Shown here in pieces: positions 8,301 through 14,535 of a stretch of 19,073 bases of DNA. Origin of the DNA: JAAYJR01 sp964495655 (lineage in GTDB: Bacteria > Bacteroidota > Bacteroidia > Bacteroidales > Prolixibacteraceae). Location of the stretch: the NCBI GenBank assembly GCA_964495655.1, contig CAZBWK010000078.1, forward strand, positions 1 through 19,073, read 5' to 3'. Under the pieces are notes generated by a model that was not told the DNA's origin, searched no databases, and was given only the letters and a program-made list of their open reading frames with translations. Every line of letters starts with the position of its first letter. Within the stretch, counting starts at the first letter, position 1. A program made the position numbers and the translations under genes.

Positions 8301-8882
8301 GATCATATCTTCCATCTGGATAGCTTCAATTTTCTGTACTTCATGAGAGGTACGGAAACCGTCAAAGAAAGCTATAAACGGAATTCTGGACTTAATTGCT
8401 GCCAGGTGTGCAATTCCTGCCAGGTCCATCTCTTCCTGCACAGAGCCTGAAGCAATCATTGCAAATCCAGTCTGGCGGGCTGCATAGATATCGCTGTGAT
8501 CTCCAAAGATAGATAAGGCATGCCCTGCAAGTGCACGGGCGCTGACGTGGAAAACAGCAGGCAATAGCTCACCGACGATTTTATACATATTCGGGATCAT
8601 AAGTAATAATCCCTGCGATGCAGTATATGTAGTTGCAAGGGCGCCTGACTGAAGTGCGCCGTGAACAGCTCCGGCAGCGCCACCCTCACTCTGCATTTCG
8701 GCAAGCCTGATTGGTCGCCCAAACATGTTCTTCTTTCCAAATGCGGCCCATTCATCAACATATTCAGCCATTGTTGACGAAGGGGTAATCGGATAGATAC
8801 ATGCTACTTCGCTAAACATGTAACTCATATAAGATGCGGCGTAATTGCCATCACATGTGATAAATTTTTTTTGTTTTGTCAT
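5328..8882 (-). CDS. nifJ: Pyruvate:ferredoxin (flavodoxin) oxidoreductase, single-chain
   Basis: This enzyme oxidises pyruvate and CoA to acetyl-CoA and CO2 and reduces ferredoxin or flavodoxin in the anaerobic cytoplasm. The 1184-residue single chain has the full homodimeric domain order. An N-terminal domain has YPITPSS (30-36), TPP-contacting Glu66 and substrate-contacting Arg116. A CoA-binding and EKR region fills the middle. A 2[4Fe-4S] ferredoxin domain has Cys693/696/699/703 and Cys750/753/756/760. The C-terminal TPP domain has GDGWAYDIGFGG (969-980) and YSNTGGQSS (1001-1009). Cys818, Cys821, Cys846 and Cys1078 are placed to bind the proximal cluster. All key residues are present, so it should be active. 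It ends at the shared terminator and lies 47 nt downstream of the DUF4143 ATPase. Its high, steady codon quality suggests a well-expressed core gene. Confidence 0.98.
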   Translation of the reverse strand: MTKQKKFITCDGNYAASYMSYMFSEVACIYPITPSSTMAEYVDEWAAFGKKNMFGRPIRLAEMQSEGGAAGAVHGALQSGALATTYTASQGLLLMIPNMYKIVGELLPAVFHVSARALAGHALSIFGDHSDIYAARQTGFAMIASGSVQEEMDLAGIAHLAAIKSRIPFIAFFDGFRTSHEVQKIEAIQMEDMIPLVDQGALKEFRERALNPENPVTRGTAQNPDIFFQAKESANKFFDAVPDIVADYMKEISKITGREYHPFNYYGAPDAENIIIAMGSVTETICETIDYLAAQGKKVGLITVHLFRPFSVEYFLQALPKNVKRIAVLDRAKEPGANGEPLYLDIKNVFYGRENAPEIVGGRYGLGSKDTTPAQIMSVYENMEMNEMKNDFTIGIVDDITFKSLPAKQEIDMTPKGTYQAKFYGLGSDGTVGANKNSIKIIGDATDKYCQGYFQYDSKKSGGFTCSHLRFGDKPIRSTYLVTTPDFVACHVPAYLHMYNVLKGLKKGGSFLLNSIWDEEETKQRLPDHMKKYLAENDIKFYIINGTKLGEEIGLGTRTNTIMQSAFFKITEVIPYEMAVEEMKKAIVKTYGKKGEQVVNMNFAAVEAGGKYVHKVDIPSEWKKLPDNAAAEADTDRPEFITKVVDVINAQKGDDLPTSTFAGIEDGTFPAGTAAYEKRGIAVHVPEWIPDNCIQCNQCAYVCPHAAIRPFLLTDEEVKAAPEGTETRIATPSKMFGGLHYRIQVTVLDCTGCDNCIDICPSKTKALEMKPLDTQNDEIERWNYMVNKVSLKENVVDKTKSVKNSQFAQPLFEFSGACAGCGETPYIKLITQLFGERMMVANATGCSSIFGGSAPSTPYCKNINSGHGPAWANSLFEDNAEYGFGFSEGVNAQRTRIANIMSNALNNGISDAEKEAFEEWLANKDNGEGSVEASKKVVAAIENSNSSYAEEISSLKQYLVKKSVWVFGGDGWAYDIGFGGLDHVMASGEDVNVLVLDTEVYSNTGGQSSKSTPVGAVAKFAASGKKIRKKDLGAMFMTYGYVYVAQVAMGANQSQFLKALKEAEEYPGPSIIIAYAPCINHGLRASMGRTQAEEKKAVESGYWAMFRFNPLLEKEGKNPFQLDSKEPDWSKFQDFLNGEVRYTSLKKSFPAEADQLFAAAEENAKWRFNSYKRLAAMDFSPTEE

Positions 8883-8929
8883 TGTATTTTCAGTTTATTC
8901 CAAAAAATAATATTTCTGTTTATAATTTT

Positions 8930-10105
8930 TTAATATAAAAATCCGAAAAGCCATAAAGGAATTTCGTTATTGTTTCCAACTTCAATCATGTCAACTGCCA
9001 AATATAGTTCTTCTTCAATATCAGTTTTTTGTTCTTTAACAGCAAAGTTATATTGGTCGTTAACCAGGAAGTCACCTTTAACTGAACTCTTCACAAAAAG
9101 TCCGTAACTTACCTGGTTATAAAAAAATGTTTTTTGAAGATTAGTTTTATCAGCGTTATCCGGAGCGATGGCGTATAATAGATTTGTATCATGCATATAT
9201 ATCTTTCCCGGCTTTTTAAATTCATCTTCATCTCCGTTGGTATAGAGCAGTTGAATTAATTTAGCATTTTTAAGGTATCTGAGGTAATTCATTACCGTAG
9301 CTCTCGATGTTTCAACTGAGGCTGCTAATTTACTTATATTAGGTGAAAATGGAGTATCCGCCGCTATGATATGCAACAGCTTTCTTAGTTTTACCAGATA
9401 TTTTAGTTCAATTTGATTTATATAAGGTAAATCAATCTCCAGTGCAAGGTTGATATTTTTCAAAAGAGTATTATCGTAATAGTTGGGATTATCGATAAAA
9501 TAGGGGAAGAAACCACTCTTCAGGTAATCATTGAAATATGCCAGCGGCCTCACTTTCGATACAATCTCGTTTGCAATCCCGACATGGTTACCCAATATCT
9601 CTTCAAATGAGTAGATGGCGAATTCACTGTCAGCAACATAATTCAGATACTCCCTGAATGAAAGACCTTCAAGGTAATATGATTTTACAATTCCGTTCAA
9701 ATCAGGATTATCCTCATCAACCTGCAGAAGGGGAGATGATGTAAAGACAATTTTTAACTCAGGCAGACTATCATAACATTTGCGAAGTTCCTTTGACCAT
9801 TCGGCATATTTTTGTATCTGATCAAGAAAAAGCACTTTACCACCGCGTTTAACAAATTCATCTGCAAAAGATATCAATGTTCTTTCTGTAAAATAGAAGT
9901 TGTTAAGATTTATGTATAAGGCTGATTTATCGTCAGAATATTTTTCTTTTATGTGATCGAGCAGGAAGGTGGTTTTTCCCACTCCCCTGAATCCTTTGAT
10001 GCAAATCAGCCTTTCACTCCAGTCTATCTTTTTTGCCAGCTCCCGTTTAAGAGTTGGATGTGTACTGTCTATTAATGTATTATGTATATGCCTGAAAAAT
10101 TCCAA
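8930..10105 (-). CDS. AAA_14/DUF4143-type P-loop ATPase
   Basis: This 391-residue protein belongs to the AAA ATPase plus DUF4143 family, abundant in Bacteroidota and archaea and of unknown function. Walker A is GFRGVGKTT (38-46). The Walker B region is VLFLDQIQKY (91-100), where relatives usually read LFxDEIHKY; the catalytic Glu is Gln here (CAG codon). VFTSSP (120-125) resembles the usual sensor stretch FTGSS. A winged-helix-like stretch covers about 235-290 (ISKLAASVETSRATVMNYLRYL). A C-terminal region of the restriction-endonuclease-like type ends in the family's IPLWLFGFLY. The start is TTG at 10105; an in-frame stop lies upstream and no ATG occurs near the N-terminus. No toxin, antitoxin or nuclease partner adjoins it. 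Gene neighbours are nifJ (47 nt downstream) and rho (112 nt upstream), neither functionally related. Confidence 0.85.
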   Translation of the reverse strand: MEFFRHIHNTLIDSTHPTLKRELAKKIDWSERLICIKGFRGVGKTTFLLDHIKEKYSDDKSALYINLNNFYFTERTLISFADEFVKRGGKVLFLDQIQKYAEWSKELRKCYDSLPELKIVFTSSPLLQVDEDNPDLNGIVKSYYLEGLSFREYLNYVADSEFAIYSFEEILGNHVGIANEIVSKVRPLAYFNDYLKSGFFPYFIDNPNYYDNTLLKNINLALEIDLPYINQIELKYLVKLRKLLHIIAADTPFSPNISKLAASVETSRATVMNYLRYLKNAKLIQLLYTNGDEDEFKKPGKIYMHDTNLLYAIAPDNADKTNLQKTFFYNQVSYGLFVKSSVKGDFLVNDQYNFAVKEQKTDIEEELYLAVDMIEVGNNNEIPLWLFGFLY

Positions 10106-10122
10106 AATATAAATTTTTTCAG

Positions 10123-10130
10123 CAAAAATA
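10123..10130 (-). promoter_or_regulatory. Candidate -7 box of the DUF4143 ATPase gene
   Basis: The minus strand reads TATTTTTG here, a match to TAnnTTTG, 18-25 nt before the TTG start. This supports a separate promoter for the ATPase rather than read-through from rho. No good -33 box is visible, so support is modest. Confidence 0.33.
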
Positions 10131-10217
10131 GCAGTTTTTTACGAAAATTGTAATGTGCAGATATCAGTAATGAAGTTTTTTTGTAATTTATAATTGGTAA
10201 AAATAAAAAAACTATAT

Positions 10218-12068
10218 TTATCCGTCGTTCATAGAGGTAAGGAATTCTATTATTGAATTTGAGCGCATGAGCCTGGTTTTCATAAATTCCATTGCTTCAA
10301 GCGAATTCATATCGCCGAGATAGTTTCTGAGGATCCACAACTTATCAAGTATCTCTTTAGGAATAAGCAATTCTTCACGCCTTGTGCTGGATGCAGGTAT
10401 ATCGACAGACGGGAAGATCCTTTTATTTGAAAGTTTCCTGTCGAGCTGCAACTCCATATTGCCTGTTCCTTTGAACTCTTCAAAAATGACATCATCCATT
10501 TTTGAGCCTGTTTCGGTCAGTGCGGTAGCGAGAATTGTCAGAGAACCGCCCTCTTCAATATTTCTGGCTGCACCAAAGAACCTTTTTGGTTTGTGCAGTG
10601 CATTGGCATCAACACCTCCCGACAGCACTTTACCGGAGGCAGGCTGTACTGTGTTATAAGCTCTTGCCAGACGTGTTATAGAGTCCAGAAGAATTACAAC
10701 ATCATGTCCGCATTCAACCAGTCTTTTTGCTTTTTCGAGCACTATATTGGCAACCTTCACATGTTTATCTGCCGGTTCATCAAATGTAGAGGCAATGACT
10801 TCAGCATCGACACTTCGGGCCATGTCAGTAACTTCTTCAGGCCTCTCATCAACCAGCAGAACTATCATATATACTTCGGGATGATTGGCCGCAATGGCAT
10901 TGGCAATCTCCTTTAATAAAACAGTCTTACCCGTCTTCGGCTGTGCAACAATAAGTCCGCGTTGCCCTTTACCGATAGGAGCAAACATATCAACCACCCT
11001 GGTGGATATATTGTCATGTCCTTTCCCTGTAAGTTCAAATTTTTCTTCGGGGAAAAGCGGGGTAAGATGATCAAAAGGAACCCTGTCGCGGATATATTCA
11101 GGAGATCTTCCGTTAATCTCAAGGACCTTTATCAGAGGAAAATATTTTTCACCCTCCTTTGGAGGTCTTATTGTTCCGGTAACTGTGTCGCCGGTTTTCA
11201 ATCCGAAAAGTTTTATTTGCGATTGCGATACATAAACGTCATCGGGAGAATTCAGATAGTTAAAGTCAGACGACCGCAAAAATCCATACCCGTCCTGAAG
11301 AATCTCCAGTACACCGGTGTTGGTTACTATCCCGTCAAACTCAAAATATTTACCGTTAGTTGACTGCTGGTGTTTTTGCTGGCTTCCATTATGTTCGCGT
11401 TGGATAGTTTTCTGCAATTTGGGTTTTTCAGATTCCCTGGCAGTATCTTTTGGCTGAAGTTCAGTTTCATCAGGTACCACATAAGAGTCATTTTCTGTCT
11501 CAATTTCCGGAAGTTTAGCTTTTCTAATGTTTTTAGATGCTTTATGGTCTTTTTTACCTTCTTTTTTGTAATCTTTTTCAGGTTGTTTTTTATCCGGGAC
11601 AGGAGATTTAACCTCTTCCTGTTCCTCTGTTTTGGATTTCTCCAGGTTAAAACCCTGAATAATAGCTTTAATCTGCTCCTGCCTTGACTGCCCGGTTATT
11701 TTGGGTGAGTCCGGCTTTTGGGGAGTAAATTCAATCCGCTCATGTTTGACCGGAGTATCAACCCGATCACGCCTGGATCTTTTTTCTTTGTTTTTAGGTT
11801 CTTCTCCGGGAGCCTCTGTATCTCTGTTTTTATTTTGTTTTTTTCTAAGGAAATTTTTCAGCGAACGCTCCTCTTTGACCTGGTCTTTATTGCCCTTCGC
11901 GTTTGGTTTTTTGGCTTTTGCTTCAGCTTCCTGTATAGCTTGTGTGTCAAGAATTTTGTAAATAAGATCTTGTTTCTTGAATGACTCTACACGTTTGATC
12001 TTTAGTTCTTTTGCGATATCACGCAATTCAGGAACGAGTTTCTTGTTCAATTCTAAAATGTCGTACAT
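10218..12068 (-). CDS. rho: Transcription termination factor Rho with long charged insert
   Basis: Rho is a hexameric RNA helicase that ends transcription. The chain has 616 residues against about 419 in E. coli. A Rho_N-type helical domain (1-45) is followed by about 195 Lys/Glu/Gln/Pro-rich residues (46-240) predicted to be disordered. The cold-shock-like RNA-binding domain comes next, with GVLEILQDGYGFLR (252-265) and DVYVSQSQIK (277-286). The ATPase core has Walker A AQPKTGKT (375-382), Walker B VVILLDSITR (457-466), Q-loop LSGGVDANAL (482-491) and R-loop GSKMDDVIFEEFKGTG (521-536). All catalytic motifs are intact. Insertions at this site are known in Bacteroidota Rho, and that of Bacteroides thetaiotaomicron is reported to drive phase separation. 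The ATG at 12068 is firm. The gene follows a long AT-rich leader, which would suit autoregulation. Confidence 0.97.
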   Translation of the reverse strand: MYDILELNKKLVPELRDIAKELKIKRVESFKKQDLIYKILDTQAIQEAEAKAKKPNAKGNKDQVKEERSLKNFLRKKQNKNRDTEAPGEEPKNKEKRSRRDRVDTPVKHERIEFTPQKPDSPKITGQSRQEQIKAIIQGFNLEKSKTEEQEEVKSPVPDKKQPEKDYKKEGKKDHKASKNIRKAKLPEIETENDSYVVPDETELQPKDTARESEKPKLQKTIQREHNGSQQKHQQSTNGKYFEFDGIVTNTGVLEILQDGYGFLRSSDFNYLNSPDDVYVSQSQIKLFGLKTGDTVTGTIRPPKEGEKYFPLIKVLEINGRSPEYIRDRVPFDHLTPLFPEEKFELTGKGHDNISTRVVDMFAPIGKGQRGLIVAQPKTGKTVLLKEIANAIAANHPEVYMIVLLVDERPEEVTDMARSVDAEVIASTFDEPADKHVKVANIVLEKAKRLVECGHDVVILLDSITRLARAYNTVQPASGKVLSGGVDANALHKPKRFFGAARNIEEGGSLTILATALTETGSKMDDVIFEEFKGTGNMELQLDRKLSNKRIFPSVDIPASSTRREELLIPKEILDKLWILRNYLGDMNSLEAMEFMKTRLMRSNSIIEFLTSMNDG

Positions 12069-12548
12069 TGTATGTTAAAATCTAATTTTGATTTAAAACT
12101 GTTTTGATAAATTGTTTGAATATGAAGTGGAGACGAGAATTTGTTGAAATTCGTTGCAATTATAATAAAATACTTTACAAATAGCAAAAAATTAATTTTT
12201 TTATTTCACTTTACACCTATGCAATTATATCACTAATAACTGATGAATAATTAAAAAAGGATCATAATCCAGGGATATCGTGCAGTTTTAATATTTTTAT
12301 TTACGGAAATATTTCCAAAAAGTTTCCGGTTAATTTTTGTTTTTCAGATGTAACGGTTGTCGGAGAAGGCATTGAGAGTAATTCTGAACTATTGCATCTT
12401 TTTTATTGAAAAAATCTAATATATTGCGGTCCCGTAACGTTCAATCATATTATTATGTAATTTTAAGTAAGAGTTTAAGCTAATTATTTTAATTGTCGTG
12501 AAGGATAATAATTAATTGATTTATAAATATTTTAAAAAATTATTACTT
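12069..12548. other. Gene-poor divergent spacer between rho and the isomerase-like gene
   Basis: About 480 nt hold no convincing coding region or RNA gene. They must contain the promoters of rho (-) and of the isomerase-like gene (+). Features seen: a perfect 12-nt palindrome GGAAATATTTCC (12305-12316) followed by a second TTTCC and an inverted CGGAAA/TTTCCG pair (12304-12309 / 12322-12327); a small hairpin GAATTT-GTTG-AAATTC (12137-12152) that would sit in the rho leader; and a near-consensus -7 box TAATTTTA (12458-12465, +). None is strong enough to name a regulator. Confidence 0.4.
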
Positions 12549-13388
12549 ATGAAGCATTTAACGATTTTAATTTTGTCGATCATATTAATGCCTTTTGTCA
12601 TTAATGCCCAAAATCAAAAACGCCCCGGAGAACAACCTCCTCCCGAAACGGGAGAGTCTTTTAAAATAGGCATGGCCGGGTATACCTTTGTTAAGTTTGA
12701 TATTGACAAAACACTTGAAACCATGCAGAGTGCAGATGTCCATTACCTTTGTATTAAAGATTTTCATCTGCCTTTTAACAGCACTGATAAGGAGATTGCA
12801 GATTTTCACGCCAAACTTGCCGGTAAAGGAGTAACCGGATATGCCGTAGGTCCAATTTATATGAAAACCGAAGCAGAAGTTGACAGAGCTTTTGAATATG
12901 CAAAGCGTGCAGGCGTTAAATTAATAGTGGGCGTACCAACCTATGAGCTTCTCCCTTATGTTGACAAGAAAGTTAAGGAGTATGGTTTTAATTACGCAAT
13001 CCATTTACACGGGCCGGATATTGAGCTTTTCCCTGATGCAGATGATGTATGGAACAATGTAAAGGACCTGGATCCGCGCATAGGAATGTGTCTCGATATA
13101 GGCCATGATACCAGAAACGGGAAAGATCCTGTGGCAGACCTAAAAAAATACCATTCAAGAGTTTTTGACATACATATTAAAGATGTTACAGGTAATACAA
13201 AGCAGGGTTATTCTGTTGAAGTGGGACGCGGGATCATTGATATACCTGCTTTTGTAAAAATGCTCAGGAAAGTTAATTACAAAGGAGTCTGCAGCCTGGA
13301 ACACGAAAAGAATATGAATGACCCCTTTATGGGCATTGCTGAATCGATTGGCTATTTCAGGGGAGTGATAGCTGCAACAAAAAAATAA
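12549..13388 (+). CDS. Exported sugar phosphate isomerase/epimerase-like TIM-barrel protein
   Basis: The ATG at 12549 is chosen over a TTG 33 nt upstream because it begins a textbook Sec signal peptide (1-20, ending VINA before Gln21). The mature part belongs to the xylose isomerase-like/AP endonuclease 2 TIM-barrel superfamily. Candidate metal and active-site residues are His152 and His154 (IHLHGPD), Asp183 and His186 (CLDIGHD), His209 (DIHIKD) and Glu251 (LEHEKN). In this family such residues bind a divalent metal and interconvert ketoses or related carbohydrates, but this member's substrate is unknown. Export suggests a periplasmic carbohydrate role. A proline-rich linker follows the signal. 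The OmpA lipoprotein gene follows after 81 nt on the same strand, so the two may be co-transcribed. Confidence 0.85.
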   Translation: MKHLTILILSIILMPFVINAQNQKRPGEQPPPETGESFKIGMAGYTFVKFDIDKTLETMQSADVHYLCIKDFHLPFNSTDKEIADFHAKLAGKGVTGYAVGPIYMKTEAEVDRAFEYAKRAGVKLIVGVPTYELLPYVDKKVKEYGFNYAIHLHGPDIELFPDADDVWNNVKDLDPRIGMCLDIGHDTRNGKDPVADLKKYHSRVFDIHIKDVTGNTKQGYSVEVGRGIIDIPAFVKMLRKVNYKGVCSLEHEKNMNDPFMGIAESIGYFRGVIAATKK

Positions 13389-13469
13389 CCTTAATCACCG
13401 GAAGGACGTAATTAAATTGGAATAATGTTTGTTTACGTCATTGAAACTATAATTTTAATAAATAATTTG

Positions 13470-14144
13470 ATGAAACCACATTTGAGCTTTGTATCATTTG
13501 CAATTTGTATTGCACTGATATTTTCAGGATGTAAAGCATCCAGAACATTAAAAGGAGGAGCTATTGGTACGGGAGCCGGAGCCGTTATCGGAGGCGTCAT
13601 TGGCAGCCGTTCTGACAATACTGCCAAAGGAGCTATAATAGGCGCTGCAGTTGGCGGAACTGCCGGTGCGCTTATAGGTAAATATATGGACAAGCAGGCT
13701 GAAGAACTTGAAAAGGAGATGGAAAATGCAACTGTTGAAAGAGTGGGTGAAGGTATTCAGGTAACAATGAATTCAGGCATACTGTTCGAATTTGATTCAT
13801 ATGCCCTTAGACAATCAGCTCGTGAAGAGCTTTCATCAATGGCTAAAGTGCTGAACAACTATCCGGAAACTAAAATTCAGGTTGACGGACATACCGACAG
13901 TACCGGCTCTGACAGTTATAACCAAAGATTATCAGAGAGGCGCGCCAATTCTGTAGGTGACTATCTCCGGTCACTCGGGGTAGGGGTTGACCGCATTACA
14001 GAAACCGGCCACGGAGAAAGTTCTCCTGTTGCTGATAACAGTACTGATCAGGGGAGGCAGTTAAACAGAAGAGTTGAAATTGCTATTATAGCAAGTGAAG
14101 AACTTAAAGAAGCAGCAGAACAGGGTGAACTGCAAATCGATTAA
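13470..14144 (+). CDS. OmpA-family outer membrane lipoprotein with glycine-zipper domain
   Basis: The ATG at 13470 is preferred to one at 13425 because it starts a clean lipoprotein signal (lipobox FSG before Cys21); the protein then has 224 residues. A glycine-zipper segment (about 29-70, repeated GxxxG such as GTGAGAVIGGVIG and GAAVGGTAGALIG) probably packs in the membrane. A short charged helix follows (about 74-88). The C-terminal OmpA-like domain (about 96-207) has GILFEFDSYAL and the peptidoglycan-binding core VDGHTDSTGSDSYNQRLSERRA (residues 138-159), so the protein should tether the outer membrane to peptidoglycan, like E. coli YiaD. Its TAA shares four bases with the yccF stop on the opposite strand. 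Confidence 0.92.
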   Translation: MKPHLSFVSFAICIALIFSGCKASRTLKGGAIGTGAGAVIGGVIGSRSDNTAKGAIIGAAVGGTAGALIGKYMDKQAEELEKEMENATVERVGEGIQVTMNSGILFEFDSYALRQSAREELSSMAKVLNNYPETKIQVDGHTDSTGSDSYNQRLSERRANSVGDYLRSLGVGVDRITETGHGESSPVADNSTDQGRQLNRRVEIAIIASEELKEAAEQGELQID

Positions 14145-14515
14145 AAATATACAAGTTTTCTTCCGAAGGGAGTAATAGAGAGCGACATCATTTTAAAGTG
14201 TTGCTTAGCCCATGGAATACCTATTATGGTGATACCCAGGAGCAGTCCGAACAACAGATGGGTAAGCGCAATCCAGATACCGCCGACGAACAACCAGAGG
14301 ATATTCATAATTGTGGAAAGGCATCCCGGGGCATAGTCCATATACTCTATCCTTTGACCGAATGGCCATAATGCAAGAATACCGATCTTTATTGCCTGCA
14401 GGCCGAAAGGAATGCCAATAATGGTAGCGCATAATGCCAGTCCGGCCAATATGTACTCAACAAAAATGGCAAAGCCGCCAAATACGAGCCATATAATATT
14501 TCCGAGAATTCTCAT
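14141..14515 (-). CDS. yccF: YccF domain-containing inner membrane protein
   Basis: This 124-residue membrane protein consists of two similar halves, each a YccF (DUF307) repeat. The first has NIIWLVFGG, TIIGIPFGLQAIK and LWPFGQR; the second has NILWLFVGG, TIIGIPWAKQHFK and ITPFGRK. About four hydrophobic segments are visible. The family is widespread, and its biochemical role is not established. The gene starts 21 nt after the dehydrogenase stop on the same strand and so is probably the last gene of the three-gene cluster. Its stop overlaps the stop of the OmpA lipoprotein gene by four bases (tail to tail), leaving no room for a separate intergenic terminator. Confidence 0.9.
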   Translation of the reverse strand: MRILGNIIWLVFGGFAIFVEYILAGLALCATIIGIPFGLQAIKIGILALWPFGQRIEYMDYAPGCLSTIMNILWLFVGGIWIALTHLLFGLLLGITIIGIPWAKQHFKMMSLSITPFGRKLVYF

Positions 14516-14535
14516 TTTGATAATGTTGATAATAA

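Noticed and set aside
7968..8450. Long open frame antisense to nifJ (160 codons)
   Set aside because: It lies wholly inside a strongly supported enzyme gene, has no recognisable domain, and its composition is that of a reverse-strand shadow.
8930..10105. DUF4143 ATPase considered as part of a defence or toxin-antitoxin locus
   Set aside because: No partner nuclease, methylase, toxin or antitoxin adjoins it; both neighbours are housekeeping genes.
10180..10217. T-rich run after rho considered as an intrinsic terminator
   Set aside because: No GC-containing inverted repeat precedes the T run on the minus strand, so only an AT-rich spacer can be supported.
10962..11984. Several Phe/Leu/Ser-rich open frames antisense to the Rho insert, resembling membrane proteins
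   Set aside because: They are the complement of the Lys/Glu-rich insert, whose AAG/GAA codons read as CTT/TTC. No start context or family signature supports them.
12516..12548. Upstream TTG start for the isomerase-like gene
   Set aside because: It would add 11 residues before a normal Sec signal peptide that begins exactly at the ATG at 12549.
13425..13469. Upstream ATG for the OmpA lipoprotein gene
   Set aside because: The extra 15 residues would push the lipobox to residue 36 with a hydrophobic, uncharged lead; the ATG at 13470 gives a standard 20-residue lipoprotein signal.
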